This document shows, in pieces, positions 15,678-24,295 of a DNA stretch of 64,000 nt (position 1 is its first letter; each line of letters begins with the position of its first letter). Source of the stretch: Puniceicoccus vermicola (GTDB lineage: Bacteria; Verrucomicrobiota; Verrucomicrobiia; Opitutales; Puniceicoccaceae); assembly GCF_014230055.1 (NCBI RefSeq), contig NZ_JACHVA010000082.1, positions 1-64,000 of the forward strand, in the 5' to 3' direction. The notes beneath the pieces were generated by a model. That model was not told where the DNA came from. It ran no database searches and worked only from the letters and a program-made list of their open reading frames with translations. Both the position numbers and the translations under genes were made by a program.

Positions 15678-16305
15678 GTCCTATACTGAAATCCCAGGAT
15701 TTCAGGAGGATTACCAAGAAGCCCAAGAAAAGCAGCGACTACAGCGCGATTCGTCCTTTTTCTCAGAAGTCCCCCTAGAAATTCTAAGGGGGATTTTTGT
15801 TTCTCCGCTGACCCTTCGAAAGGTCACGTTGCTCCAAATTGTGGGCAATCCGTATATTTGTGGCGGTCCTGTTACGCGGGAAGATTCCATTTCGTTTTTA
15901 TGGATAATTTCCAGCGAGCACGTTCCCAACAATCCGCGATTAAAAAAGGAATTCTTCAAGAAGACCCGTTCTCATTCATCTGAGACTTTGGACGGCGCAA
16001 TCTGCCAGTATTTGGAAGATCAATGGATGGAACTTGAGGATTCCGCGCCTTCGGATTCGAAAGGAGTCAGACGTTCCATTCCGCTTGATCAAGCTTCGAC
16101 CGCCGCTTCCTACGTGCATCTACTCGCAAGCAAGTATGGTTGGGGGGAGCAATACATTCTGAATATGCCGATTTCCCGAATTCTTCAGTATCGGAACCTA
16201 ATTATTTCGGAGATCGATCCACAGCACAAACCCGCAAGTTTGGCGATGAATGTAATTCGGGAATACAATGAGCGATTCAGTCGGATGCTGAAAGAAAGTA
16301 AATAG
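15667..16305 (+). CDS. Tail assembly chaperone-like protein
   Basis: A 212-residue helical protein starting with GTG 15667, overlapping the upstream gene by 11 bases. It has SPLTLRKVTLLQIVGNPYICG near 45 and a C-terminal block YGWGEQYILNMPISRILQYR, like the short motif (W-x-x-x-x-I-x-x-x-P-x-x-R) of tail-assembly proteins placed before tape measures. No slippery site for a frameshifted product was obvious. Confidence 0.55.
   Translation: MLHRSYTEIPGFQEDYQEAQEKQRLQRDSSFFSEVPLEILRGIFVSPLTLRKVTLLQIVGNPYICGGPVTREDSISFLWIISSEHVPNNPRLKKEFFKKTRSHSSETLDGAICQYLEDQWMELEDSAPSDSKGVRRSIPLDQASTAASYVHLLASKYGWGEQYILNMPISRILQYRNLIISEIDPQHKPASLAMNVIREYNERFSRMLKESK
16297..16304 (+). promoter_or_regulatory. AGTAAATA box, 5 bases before the tape-measure start
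   Basis: It encodes the last codons and stop (AAA TAG) of the upstream gene. GTTTC and ATG 16310 follow. Confidence 0.5.
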
Positions 16306-16309
16306 TTTC

Positions 16310-18037
16310 ATGCTGAAGAATGCGATAACTATGTATTTCGGAGCCGATACAAAAGGAGTCGAAACCAAGATGGGGAAACTCAAAAGTTCCATCAAATCTT
16401 TTGCTGTATCTATGGGCCTAGTTTTATCGGTCGCCTCAGTCAAAAAGTATATCGATCACCTGACCGAGTTGGGCGAAACCGCGCAAACCCTCAACATGAA
16501 CGTGGAGGAGTATCAGCGTTACATTTATGCGGCAAAACAGTCAGGTGTTGAAACCGCTGCTTTGAATGACGGCCTTCTTGAGATGCAAAAAAGGTTTGGT
16601 GAAGCCATGGAGGGAACGGGCCAGATGTATGAGGTCATGAAAAAGTACAATCTTTCCATGGAGGATTCTGAGGGAAAATTGAAAACCAATGATCAGCTTT
16701 TGGGCGAACTTGCTGATCTATATTCTTCGCTACCCAATTCGATTGAAAAGGCTCGAATGGCTGATCAGGCATTTGGCGGATCTGCAAAGGAAATGGTTCG
16801 TCTACTAGATGAAGGGGCCGAAGGGTTTGCCCGTTTGAAAAAGGAAGCGGACGAATACGGCGCGATTGTAGAAGAAAGGGTGATTCGAGCCGCTGAAGAA
16901 ACTAGCTACAAACTAGAAAAGGCAATGTCTCGAATTGGAGCGTTTGGAACGAGTATCGCGTCGGGTGTATATGACGCCATGGACGCTACTGGAAACGCGG
17001 TTGGGTCTTTCTTCTATGGAACTGAGGCCGCAGCTGATGCTTATAACGAATCCCAGTCCCAAATGGAGGAGGCGATTACCAAAAAGCAGCAAGCCGAAGC
17101 CAAAAAACGCCAAGCTCAGTTTGAGGCCGCGCAGGAAAAACGCCGCAAAACCATCGAAGAAGCCAATCAGAAGATTTTGGATTTGGAGGAAGATTTTCGC
17201 TTCAACCAACTTTCTGCCATAGGTCAGCTACTCCAGAAGGAGAAGGAACTAGCCAAACTTCGCGGAGAATACGTCACAGGGCGCGTACAGGGCGATTTCT
17301 CCGAGCTTGAGGGGCTGGATAAGAAAAAGGAGATAGCATCCCTAGAAATCGATGTGGCAAAACGCCGCGCCGAAATCGATAAGGCCGCCGCAGCGGAGCA
17401 AATGCGTTGGGAGGAGAAGAAAGCCAAAATGCTCCGAGATCATGAGTTTTCGCAAATGAAAACGACTCAGGAAAAGATCGATTTTTTGCAGGCTGAAATG
17501 AACGCCATTGAGAAAAAGGCGACCAAGGAAAAACTATCATACATTGAGCGCGAAAAATGGCTCACGAAGGCCATTGAAGTTGAGGATCTACTTGCTGAAA
17601 AGAAGCAGAAGATCCGAGACGACGAACAAGATGCAGTCGATAAGCGGAAAGAAACCGAGGAGGATATTCTAGATTTGCGCAAGAAAGCAGCAAATATCAA
17701 AAGCTCAGATTCAGGGTCAGATTACGAAGGGCGCGGCCAAGCTTCCTTATCCGAACTGGTTGCCGGAACTCGCGGTTCATCCAATGATCAGCGCAAAGCC
17801 CGAAGGGTACAAAGGTTTGAGGAGCGAGCGAAGGAAGCGGCAGACCGAGGCAACTACGAAAAGCGAGATGAATTGTTCGGTAAAGCCGACAAGCTCCGTT
17901 CCGAAATTGGAAACCTCAAAGAATCAGACCGGATTCTCCGCAAGCAGGAAGAACTCCAAAAAAAGCAGTTCGAGGAACTGGAGGAGATCAAAAAACAAAT
18001 TACGAAACTAAACGAGGACTTAGCAGATGAATCCTAA
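16310..18037 (+). CDS. Tail tape measure protein
   Basis: A 575-residue protein. The first 220 residues have the tape-measure pattern: MGKLKSSIKSF, a hydrophobic helix (FAVSMGLVLSVASVKKYI), LGETAQTLNMNVEEYQRYIY, QKRFGEAMEGTG and ADQAFGGSAKEMVRLLDEGA. Then come long, highly charged coiled coils (about 240-470 and 520-575). At roughly 1.5 angstrom per residue, 575 residues would set a short tail of about 85 nm. It implies a siphovirus-like morphology. Confidence 0.85.
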   Translation: MLKNAITMYFGADTKGVETKMGKLKSSIKSFAVSMGLVLSVASVKKYIDHLTELGETAQTLNMNVEEYQRYIYAAKQSGVETAALNDGLLEMQKRFGEAMEGTGQMYEVMKKYNLSMEDSEGKLKTNDQLLGELADLYSSLPNSIEKARMADQAFGGSAKEMVRLLDEGAEGFARLKKEADEYGAIVEERVIRAAEETSYKLEKAMSRIGAFGTSIASGVYDAMDATGNAVGSFFYGTEAAADAYNESQSQMEEAITKKQQAEAKKRQAQFEAAQEKRRKTIEEANQKILDLEEDFRFNQLSAIGQLLQKEKELAKLRGEYVTGRVQGDFSELEGLDKKKEIASLEIDVAKRRAEIDKAAAAEQMRWEEKKAKMLRDHEFSQMKTTQEKIDFLQAEMNAIEKKATKEKLSYIEREKWLTKAIEVEDLLAEKKQKIRDDEQDAVDKRKETEEDILDLRKKAANIKSSDSGSDYEGRGQASLSELVAGTRGSSNDQRKARRVQRFEERAKEAADRGNYEKRDELFGKADKLRSEIGNLKESDRILRKQEELQKKQFEELEEIKKQITKLNEDLADES

Positions 18038-18893
18038 CCTTAGAACGCCAGTGCCCAATGGTCCCGCGAATGTGTCTTATCCTTTGTGGTCGAAAAATGA
18101 CACCGAACATATGGAGATCGCACAAAAATATATTGTCGCGAAAAATGAATATAGCCGTGAACCGATAGATACTCGGATAGATCTAAACGCCGTGAACCTT
18201 ACGGATACCTACATTTACAACGGGATTGGAAATGCCTATCTTGTCGAAGAAACTCCACCCGTGGAACTTGGCTTTAATCTGGTCGAATTCACGAGGCGAT
18301 GGGTAACGAATCCGAAGGATAGAACGGAGTATAGTTCCTTTTCATATGTCTTTCCAGGAAGGGAGGATGATACGGATTTCTTTTCATATTTTATTTCTCC
18401 CGCAAATCAAAGTTTTGAGTTCAGAACCGCGAATGGGAATGTTGTCCGCATTTCCGGGAGTTTTGACCAAATTGACGAAGGAACCAGAATCAAAGTTTAC
18501 GTTTCGAATTCTAACATCGATTACTACTACAGAACAACTGTACTTGCGAAAACCGCGAGCTATATAGACATACCGCTTTCGGTGAACTCGACGATATCTA
18601 AGATAGTTGGAGAAGCTCCGCTTATTGCTCCGCGATCAAGCACGGTTGGAGCAAGGGTATTTCTCCAATATTTCAACACTTTAGACCCATCGACGATTCC
18701 GATTCAGGGAGTTTTCACCGTTGTTGATGGTGCTAGCGGGACCGTTACGGAAATTCTTACCAATACTTCGACACCAACTATTGCTGAATATGAGGCTTTG
18801 GAAAATATCTGTGTGTCTCCGACAGTTATAAAGCCTTATCGCGGCTGGCATAACCTGTGGGAAGCTTCCACAACCTATGTTACTCCTGAATAG
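18027..18893 (+). CDS. Tail protein after the tape measure (hypothetical)
   Basis: A 288-residue, strand-rich protein overlapping the tape-measure gene by 11 bases. The middle (YSSFSYVFPGREDDTDFFSY, FRTANGNVVRISGSFDQIDEGTRIKVYV) looks like a beta-sandwich. This is the slot for distal tail or fibre-attachment proteins, but no specific family was recognised. Confidence 0.55.
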   Translation: MNPNLRTPVPNGPANVSYPLWSKNDTEHMEIAQKYIVAKNEYSREPIDTRIDLNAVNLTDTYIYNGIGNAYLVEETPPVELGFNLVEFTRRWVTNPKDRTEYSSFSYVFPGREDDTDFFSYFISPANQSFEFRTANGNVVRISGSFDQIDEGTRIKVYVSNSNIDYYYRTTVLAKTASYIDIPLSVNSTISKIVGEAPLIAPRSSTVGARVFLQYFNTLDPSTIPIQGVFTVVDGASGTVTEILTNTSTPTIAEYEALENICVSPTVIKPYRGWHNLWEASTTYVTPE

Positions 18894-18896
18894 CGG

Positions 18897-18904
18897 GGTA
18901 AATA
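18897..18904 (+). promoter_or_regulatory. GGTAAATA box, 6 bases before GTG 18911
   Basis: It lies wholly in the short gap between two tail genes, after TAGCG. GGGGTA and GTG follow. Confidence 0.6.
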
Positions 18905-18910
18905 GGGGTA

Positions 18911-20533
18911 GTGATTACATTACCCATACAGTTAGACGAGCCGAACAAGAAAAATACCCTTGTTCGATCAATTGCGGATCAGAATAACCGAGGTAGCTTG
19001 CCCTCGTTTGTTTTGGGAAACAAGATTGGAATCAAAGTTGTTCTTCTGGATTCGACGGGCGCGATTGCAGACGAATCGGGCAATGAAGATTACCGCCTTG
19101 AAATGGCGGTTGGACGTATCGAGAATGCGCCAACAAGCGGAACATTCACCCTTTCTTATGGCGGGAATACCACTTCAAGCCTTGCCTATGATGCTTCAAC
19201 TTTGGACGTTGAAACAGCGTTGAACGCCCTTTCATCTGTTTCCAGCGGGGGCGGCGTTGATGTTTACGGTTCAGCGGGTCTTTATTCCGTCAATTGGCGC
19301 TCAAACGGTGCTAGAACCGAGATTTCGGCGACTAACGATCTAAACCCGAAGTCGGGAATCTCAATTATTGAAGCGAGGGAAGGGGACGGGAGCACTGCTT
19401 CGATTTCATTGGTTCGTTTTGGACGTGTTGCAGCGGCATATTCGGGATTGGGAGATTGGACTGAAATTTCAAGCGGCGAAGCGGGTTGGACCACTGAACT
19501 AGATCTGGATACAGACCAAGCGGCACTTTATGTCGGAAACAGCAAATCTGTTTCGGCAGATTGCGAAATTGCCCTGATTGATAGTAGTGGAAACTATACT
19601 ACACTATACCAAGGATCTACCAATATTTTCAAAAATCTCATCAATGATGCGGTTTTAGGGAGTATCAATCTTCCTTCTGTTGCTACCCAGCAACAAATTG
19701 AAGCAGACCTTGCAGCGGCTGAATCCGATATTGACGATCTTGAAGCCAACAAGTCAGACGTTGGGCATGGCCATGTGATTTCGGACACTACAGGATTGCA
19801 GGCGGAGTTAGATGGAAAACTTGCCCAATCCAGTAACCTTTCTGACGTGGAAAACGCTTCAACCGCGTTCGGAAACATCAAGCAAACAGCAACGGAGGCT
19901 GCTACAGGTGTAACAGAATGGGCAACCGAAACCGAAGTTCTTCGGGCTTCTAATGTGAATTCGGTTGTGCGAGCAAAACACTTACGTTTGAAGATTGAAT
20001 CTAACGGGGCCGTGATTGTCGGAGACCTTACCGGAAATTCAAGGGGTATAAACGGCTTGGACCTTCAAAGTAGTCGAGGCGCAGCAAATCAGGTTGCAAG
20101 TGGGACTAGTTCGACTGCTGTTGGTCTTAGTAATACTGCGAGTGGATCTGAATCCACTGCTGTTGGTTATAATAATGCGGCAACCCAAGGTGGCGCTACC
20201 GCTATCGGGCACAATAATACTGCCAGTGGAGGAAATTCTTCTGCTATAGGATACGGGGCAAAAACAACCACCGCCAATACGTTTGAAGCTGGTTATTGGT
20301 CAGGCTCAACAACTCGATCTTCTGCAATTCGTATGCATCCTAACGGACAAGTTGCGATGACAATCGCAGATTCTGCTTCCGCACCAACAGACGGCGGGGC
20401 AACAGCGGGAAGCGAAGCAGATGGAACATTGGCTAGAGAAATGGTTTCTATCAGACGAGATGGAGACGACGTATACATCGATGTAAATATTGGTGGAACA
20501 GTTAAGACAGTATCATTGGGAACAGCGGTATAA
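18911..20533 (+). CDS. Tail fibre with YadA-like head repeats
   Basis: A 540-residue fibre protein starting with GTG. Residues 1-200 are strand-rich domains. About 255-310 has a fibre-like segment (HGHVISDTTGLQAELDGKLA) common to phage tail fibres. From about 390 to 460 the sequence repeats S-x-A-x-G units (TAVGLSNTASG, TAVGYNNAA, TAIGHNNTASG, SAIGYGAKT), the left-handed beta-roll of YadA-type trimeric adhesins. The end (REMVSIRRDGDDVYIDVNIG) is a short capping domain. It is probably the trimeric host-recognition fibre. Confidence 0.8.
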   Translation: MITLPIQLDEPNKKNTLVRSIADQNNRGSLPSFVLGNKIGIKVVLLDSTGAIADESGNEDYRLEMAVGRIENAPTSGTFTLSYGGNTTSSLAYDASTLDVETALNALSSVSSGGGVDVYGSAGLYSVNWRSNGARTEISATNDLNPKSGISIIEAREGDGSTASISLVRFGRVAAAYSGLGDWTEISSGEAGWTTELDLDTDQAALYVGNSKSVSADCEIALIDSSGNYTTLYQGSTNIFKNLINDAVLGSINLPSVATQQQIEADLAAAESDIDDLEANKSDVGHGHVISDTTGLQAELDGKLAQSSNLSDVENASTAFGNIKQTATEAATGVTEWATETEVLRASNVNSVVRAKHLRLKIESNGAVIVGDLTGNSRGINGLDLQSSRGAANQVASGTSSTAVGLSNTASGSESTAVGYNNAATQGGATAIGHNNTASGGNSSAIGYGAKTTTANTFEAGYWSGSTTRSSAIRMHPNGQVAMTIADSASAPTDGGATAGSEADGTLAREMVSIRRDGDDVYIDVNIGGTVKTVSLGTAV

Positions 20534-20534
20534 T

Positions 20535-21410
20535 ATGGCACAAGTAAGAAAAGAAACAACAGGAACAAATGTACCTTTGAATGGGGAAATTGTTGAATAT
20601 AACGGGTATCAATGCGTTGGAGACGGAAGTACAAAAGTTCAGAATCTAGGAACTTTAACTCCGAAAGTACCCATAGAAGTTGGTCAAAACTCTGATAAGC
20701 TTGCACTTACGGATCTATCCGCAGGACAACGAGTCCTCGTTACTGATGAGGCGAATCGCGTCGAAGAATATCTTGGTGACATTGCGGATAACGAAAGCAT
20801 CACACGAGTCCAATTAAGCGGTGCTGGAACGATTGGGTTTGATGGGTTTTACGAAAAGGCTAGTCCGGCTAACGGGAAAGATACTTTTTACGGCATAACT
20901 ACAGGTCAAGAAATCACTTGGACCGGGACTCACTGGCAGGTCTATGATTTTGGATTATTCGATTGGGCTTACCGTTCTTCTGATGACACGGCATATCCTT
21001 GGCAGGCTACGACCTGGGAAGCGAATACCGGATACGGTGCCGTCCCGGATGTCGAGAAGGTTAGTGCGTCTGCGAATGACAATTGGGCGATTATTGGGCC
21101 GAACACGTTCGAGCTGACCGTGACGAACAACGAAGCGAGTAGCATTACCGTAAATGGAGTCTCGGTCGGAGCTTCTGCAACGGTAAATGTTGGTTGGGTT
21201 AGAAATAAGTTCACTCACTCAAATCCAAACTTCTATGAATCATATTACCGAGTTCTGCACTTAGACATACCTTCATCGGCGCGAGTTTATCCGAGCGACG
21301 AAAACGGTATCTATTGGCCCAACTTCGGAGGGAGTGGTTCCCACATTTTCATACCAATAGTAATTCCAGACCGGGGCGCAGCTTATATTGGAACTTTCGG
21401 TGGATTCTAG
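20535..21410 (+). CDS. Second tail fibre/receptor-binding candidate
   Basis: A 291-residue protein; ATG 20535 follows the fibre stop by one base and is preferred over an upstream in-frame start at 20490. The sequence TATAATATG sits at the boundary. The N-terminus LNGEIVEYNGYQCVGDGSTK is a short domain found in phage fibres. Later segments are rich in Gly, Asn, Thr and aromatics (NNEASSITVNGVSVGASATV). A Tyr/Trp-rich end suggests sugar binding. It probably forms part of the adsorption apparatus. Confidence 0.6.
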   Translation: MAQVRKETTGTNVPLNGEIVEYNGYQCVGDGSTKVQNLGTLTPKVPIEVGQNSDKLALTDLSAGQRVLVTDEANRVEEYLGDIADNESITRVQLSGAGTIGFDGFYEKASPANGKDTFYGITTGQEITWTGTHWQVYDFGLFDWAYRSSDDTAYPWQATTWEANTGYGAVPDVEKVSASANDNWAIIGPNTFELTVTNNEASSITVNGVSVGASATVNVGWVRNKFTHSNPNFYESYYRVLHLDIPSSARVYPSDENGIYWPNFGGSGSHIFIPIVIPDRGAAYIGTFGGF

Positions 21411-21424
21411 AATTCAATAATACT

Positions 21425-21697
21425 ATGGACCCCATCGAAAAACAGAAGAAAGCCCTTGTCGCGGCAACGGCTAAACTGAATGAGGTAATCGAGGCGGTGA
21501 ATCCGCTTTTGGATATACAGGTAAAATTTGTTCCGGATATTACGTCGCCGAAAGTTGAATACTCCGAGAAAAATCTTCTTATTTCGATTCCTAAATCGAT
21601 AGGAGGTGCGGAAGAACTTGAACTTTATATTTGTGAGAACGGGGTGCCTGTTCAGAAAACATTTTTTGTTTCTTCTTCGGACGAGGAGACCGAATAA
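21425..21697 (+). CDS. Small hypothetical phage protein (90 aa)
   Basis: ATG 21425 (MDPIEKQKKALVAATAKLNE) is the first good start after the fibre stop. The protein has an N-terminal amphipathic helix, a short strand region (LLISIPKS, ELELYICENG) and an acidic end. No family was recognised. Its stop overlaps the next ATG (TAATG). Confidence 0.55.
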   Translation: MDPIEKQKKALVAATAKLNEVIEAVNPLLDIQVKFVPDITSPKVEYSEKNLLISIPKSIGGAEELELYICENGVPVQKTFFVSSSDEETE

Positions 21698-22311
21698 TGC
21701 CCCTAGCTTCGCCATTCAAGGCACTTGGTAAAGGCAACGGGTTTCCCTTTTGTGTGAATCAGTTGGATGTGTCCGATCTTGACGATTGGCTAACGCTCGG
21801 AGGAGTCCGCAAGGGTGATGATCCTACAGACATGGAAATTGCTGACTCACATCGTAATGCTATGAAGTTATTCTGGAATCTTTCGGGCATTGATATTTCC
21901 GCATCATCATACGGTGTCAGCGTAGACGGGTTGGAGATCGAGACGGAACCCCGTTTGCGTGTTTGTGCAGGTAGTTCGGATGAATATTCTGTTGATAAGT
22001 CCGAAACAGACACGGTTTCGGCTAGTATCGCGTGTACGATCTATCTTTATCGATATTTCGAAGATGGAATTTTCGTAGGTTATGGTATTGGGGGCGGTTT
22101 TCCTTTGGAATCCTTTTTGGTCGCAGATGCATTGGGAATGGATAGGGAGGCTACTTGGATAACCAACGCCTTAAATGGGATCTATCCTGTTGGGTCGGTA
22201 GTGACCGAAACAACGCTGAACGATATTCCGTTTCTAAAGGTCCGTTTGGAAGCCTCCGATAGCAATGTTTCAGCGGGAATCAACGGTCTTGGCTTCTACA
22301 CCTACGAGTAA
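21697..22311 (+). CDS. Hypothetical tail-region protein (204 aa)
   Basis: It starts at ATG 21697, one base into the previous stop, behind AGGAGACC. Mixed alpha-beta, acidic, with a Gly-rich turn (GYGIGGGFP) and two Cys. Located between fibre genes and small membrane proteins, it may be an accessory tip protein. No family was recognised. Confidence 0.55.
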   Translation: MPLASPFKALGKGNGFPFCVNQLDVSDLDDWLTLGGVRKGDDPTDMEIADSHRNAMKLFWNLSGIDISASSYGVSVDGLEIETEPRLRVCAGSSDEYSVDKSETDTVSASIACTIYLYRYFEDGIFVGYGIGGGFPLESFLVADALGMDREATWITNALNGIYPVGSVVTETTLNDIPFLKVRLEASDSNVSAGINGLGFYTYE

Positions 22312-22314
22312 ATA
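22307..22314 (+). promoter_or_regulatory. AGTAAATA box, 5 bases before ATG 22320
   Basis: It includes the TAA stop of the upstream gene. AAAGT and ATG follow. It is the last clear member of the set on the right side of the prophage. Confidence 0.5.
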
Positions 22315-22319
22315 AAAGT

Positions 22320-22619
22320 ATGACCAAGTTTCTAAAGTTTATCCCGATTCTGATATACTGCCTTACCCTGCTAGTGGGCGCTATTTCCTATGCATTTGTT
22401 TACGGGGCATACACGGAGGGGATAGACAACGAAATCGCGGCTCACGAGAAGCGGCTGGAGAAGGTGGAAATCTTTGTGGTGGATGCTAGAGGCGAGCTTC
22501 GTAGCTTGGACAAAAGCAACGCCGAAACCGCCGAAAAGCTGAACTCGATATATCAGCTTATGGAGCGTCAGGAGAAAAGTTTGACGCGCATCGAAGACCT
22601 GCTTCTGGAACGTCCCTGA
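22320..22619 (+). CDS. Membrane-anchored coiled-coil protein (lysis-region candidate)
   Basis: A 99-residue protein with an N-terminal membrane helix (FIPILIYCLTLLVGAISYAF) followed by a charged heptad-like helix to the end (HEKRLEKVEIFVVDARGELR, LDKSNAETAEKL). This resembles phage XhlA- or Rz-like membrane proteins found beside lysis genes. No endolysin follows, so the lysis role is only a guess. Confidence 0.5.
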   Translation: MTKFLKFIPILIYCLTLLVGAISYAFVYGAYTEGIDNEIAAHEKRLEKVEIFVVDARGELRSLDKSNAETAEKLNSIYQLMERQEKSLTRIEDLLLERP

Positions 22620-22726
22620 ATTTTTTTGTAAATAATATCGAATCAGACTGGCATTCAGTCGTGTTCCCGTCGTAGCCTAGATATCGTCAAGGAAGGCTCC
22701 TTACTTATTATCTTGAATATCTAGTT

Positions 22727-23164
22727 ATGAAATCAATCACGGAAATTGTAGATGAACTATGTGTCTTGGCTTTGGGTATTGCCCATGAAGGCGCGGTCTC
22801 GAAAAAAGGAACATATATATGTTGGCGAGTCGAAAAGGAGGGCTGGTTCTCGGGTAGGTGTATCGGGGTATCCGAAGAAAGCCGGGACTGTATCAGATTT
22901 ACCACAGGAGAAGGGGTTTCTTTCCCTAAGAAGATCTTTCCGTTCCGTATTACCTATTCCGATCCTTTAGAAAAAGTTAAAGTGATAATCCATCAGGATG
23001 AAGTTGATAGAAATATGCTGAGCTTGATTCTAGCCGCTGCTGAGAATTCGCATTTGAAATTTGATTCAGAAGTGTTTGAGCCGCCTTACAATATTCCGAG
23101 TGATGCTTGGAGCAGGAAAGCTTTGCAGCAGCGAGAAGCCAACCAAATGAAAGGAGGGGCATAG
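22727..23164 (+). CDS. Hypothetical phage protein (145 aa)
   Basis: It starts at ATG 22727 after a 107-base gap that holds TTTGTAAATAATATC at 22624 and a short AAGGA/TCCTT hairpin. The protein is soluble, with strands in the first two thirds (GTYICWRVEKEGWFSGR) and a helical end. No family was recognised. Three bases separate it from the next gene, suggesting a small operon. Confidence 0.55.
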   Translation: MKSITEIVDELCVLALGIAHEGAVSKKGTYICWRVEKEGWFSGRCIGVSEESRDCIRFTTGEGVSFPKKIFPFRITYSDPLEKVKVIIHQDEVDRNMLSLILAAAENSHLKFDSEVFEPPYNIPSDAWSRKALQQREANQMKGGA

Positions 23165-23167
23165 AAA

Positions 23168-23704
23168 ATGTCATCAGAAATCATAGGTGCTTTGATTCTT
23201 GCTGGTGGAGCGTTACTGGGAATTCTTCTCAAGTATCGGTTGGACAATCAGAAGACGTCAAAAGTGCCGAGTGCAGTTAGCGCACAAAAAGATGAGTTCG
23301 TAACATCCAAGCCTTTGACGGAGGAGCCTATTCCTGAGCCTGTATCGGTAGACGCCCAACGTTGTTTTCTTTCCCATTCCGAAATAGTGCAGGCTATTGA
23401 ATCCCAGGCTCCTTATCAGGAGCAAAGTGTTCATGATAGCTTTGTCGGGCATCAGATTACTTGGAGTTCAACCCTTCAATCGATATCGCGTCATGGCGAT
23501 TCTGTGACCGTTATGGGGAGTATTCCGGTTGAAGGTCATGGATGCTTGTTTTGTAAAACGAGCAAGAAAGAAGCGCAGATTTTCAACTTGGTTCCAAAGA
23601 AAACTTCTTTTCTAGTGACAGGAACCATTGAAAGGATAAATAGGTTCGAAGTGGATTTGAACGATTGCACCTTTGAAATCCGAACGTCTGCGGAGGCAGA
23701 ATAG
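23168..23704 (+). CDS. Membrane-anchored protein with OB-like C-terminal domain
   Basis: A 178-residue protein with an N-terminal membrane helix (IIGALILAGGALLGILL), a Pro/Glu/Ser linker (about 30-60) and a C-terminal beta-rich domain with two Cys (GHGCLFCKTS). The domain pattern, WSSTLQSISRHGDSVTVMGS then SFLVTGTIERINRFEVDLND, is OB-fold-like. It could be tethered to the cell envelope during lysogeny. The function is unknown. Confidence 0.5.
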   Translation: MSSEIIGALILAGGALLGILLKYRLDNQKTSKVPSAVSAQKDEFVTSKPLTEEPIPEPVSVDAQRCFLSHSEIVQAIESQAPYQEQSVHDSFVGHQITWSSTLQSISRHGDSVTVMGSIPVEGHGCLFCKTSKKEAQIFNLVPKKTSFLVTGTIERINRFEVDLNDCTFEIRTSAEAE

Positions 23705-23712
23705 GCAGCGGA

Positions 23713-24018
23713 ATGCACCATCCAGACGATCCAGATTGGCCAGAAGTTGAACGCGCTTGTTCGGACGGGTCTATTTACGATGCCGATTTAGAAACGCTTC
23801 GGAAGTATGCGCGGGTAACCAGTAGGATTCCGCCTAGCCACAATCCGGCTTTTCACGCAAAATACGCTCAATACTGTTCAACCATTCGCCACAGGATCGA
23901 ACTTCTCGAAACGGAAAAATCTGAGAAAAGGATGGTATTTTGGGCGAAAGTTGCGGCTGTGGTCGCAGGAATTGCGGCGCTGCTTTCGTTGCTTCAATGG
24001 TTATTTCCGAGGAGTTAG
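23713..24018 (+). CDS. Tail-anchored small membrane protein
   Basis: A 101-residue protein with a soluble helical first part and one membrane helix at the C-terminus (VAAVVAGIAALLSLLQWLF). The third small membrane protein in a row; holin, superinfection exclusion or host modification are all possible. The sequence does not decide between them. Confidence 0.5.
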   Translation: MHHPDDPDWPEVERACSDGSIYDADLETLRKYARVTSRIPPSHNPAFHAKYAQYCSTIRHRIELLETEKSEKRMVFWAKVAAVVAGIAALLSLLQWLFPRS

Positions 24019-24222
24019 GGCGGAGATGACCGGAATCCGGCAGAAAGGTTGAGTTATGTTTTCCAGCTTACGTACAGTCTCAACGGAGTTTGAACTGTAC
24101 TGGCAATCTACTGTTACTACGCTCGTACGGGCCGATAGAACGAAAAATCGGTACAAATGGCATTCTTGACTTTCACGTACAAACCACTAGATTTTTTTAA
24201 TAAGTTAAGAATTTTGAAAATT

Positions 24223-24294
24223 TGGAGCAAGTGGGAATCGAACCCAAGGAGGGAGGTCTAAAGGCTCCCTTGGAAGACCACTTCCGCTTGCCCC
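24223..24294 (-). tRNA. tRNA-like gene, anticodon UUA (ochre suppressor type), possibly degenerate
   Basis: On the minus strand GGGGCAA pairs with TTGCTCC and discriminator A follows; no CCA is encoded. The D arm is GGAAG-TGGT-CTTCC, with an unusually short loop. The anticodon loop reads CTTTAGA, so with U33 the anticodon is UUA, which reads UAA stop. The top pair of that stem is C-C, giving a 9-base loop if left open. The T arm TTGGG-TTCGATT-CCCAC has one outer mismatch. Total length is 72. It could be a phage suppressor tRNA or a decaying one. Confidence 0.6.
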
Positions 24295-24295
24295 G

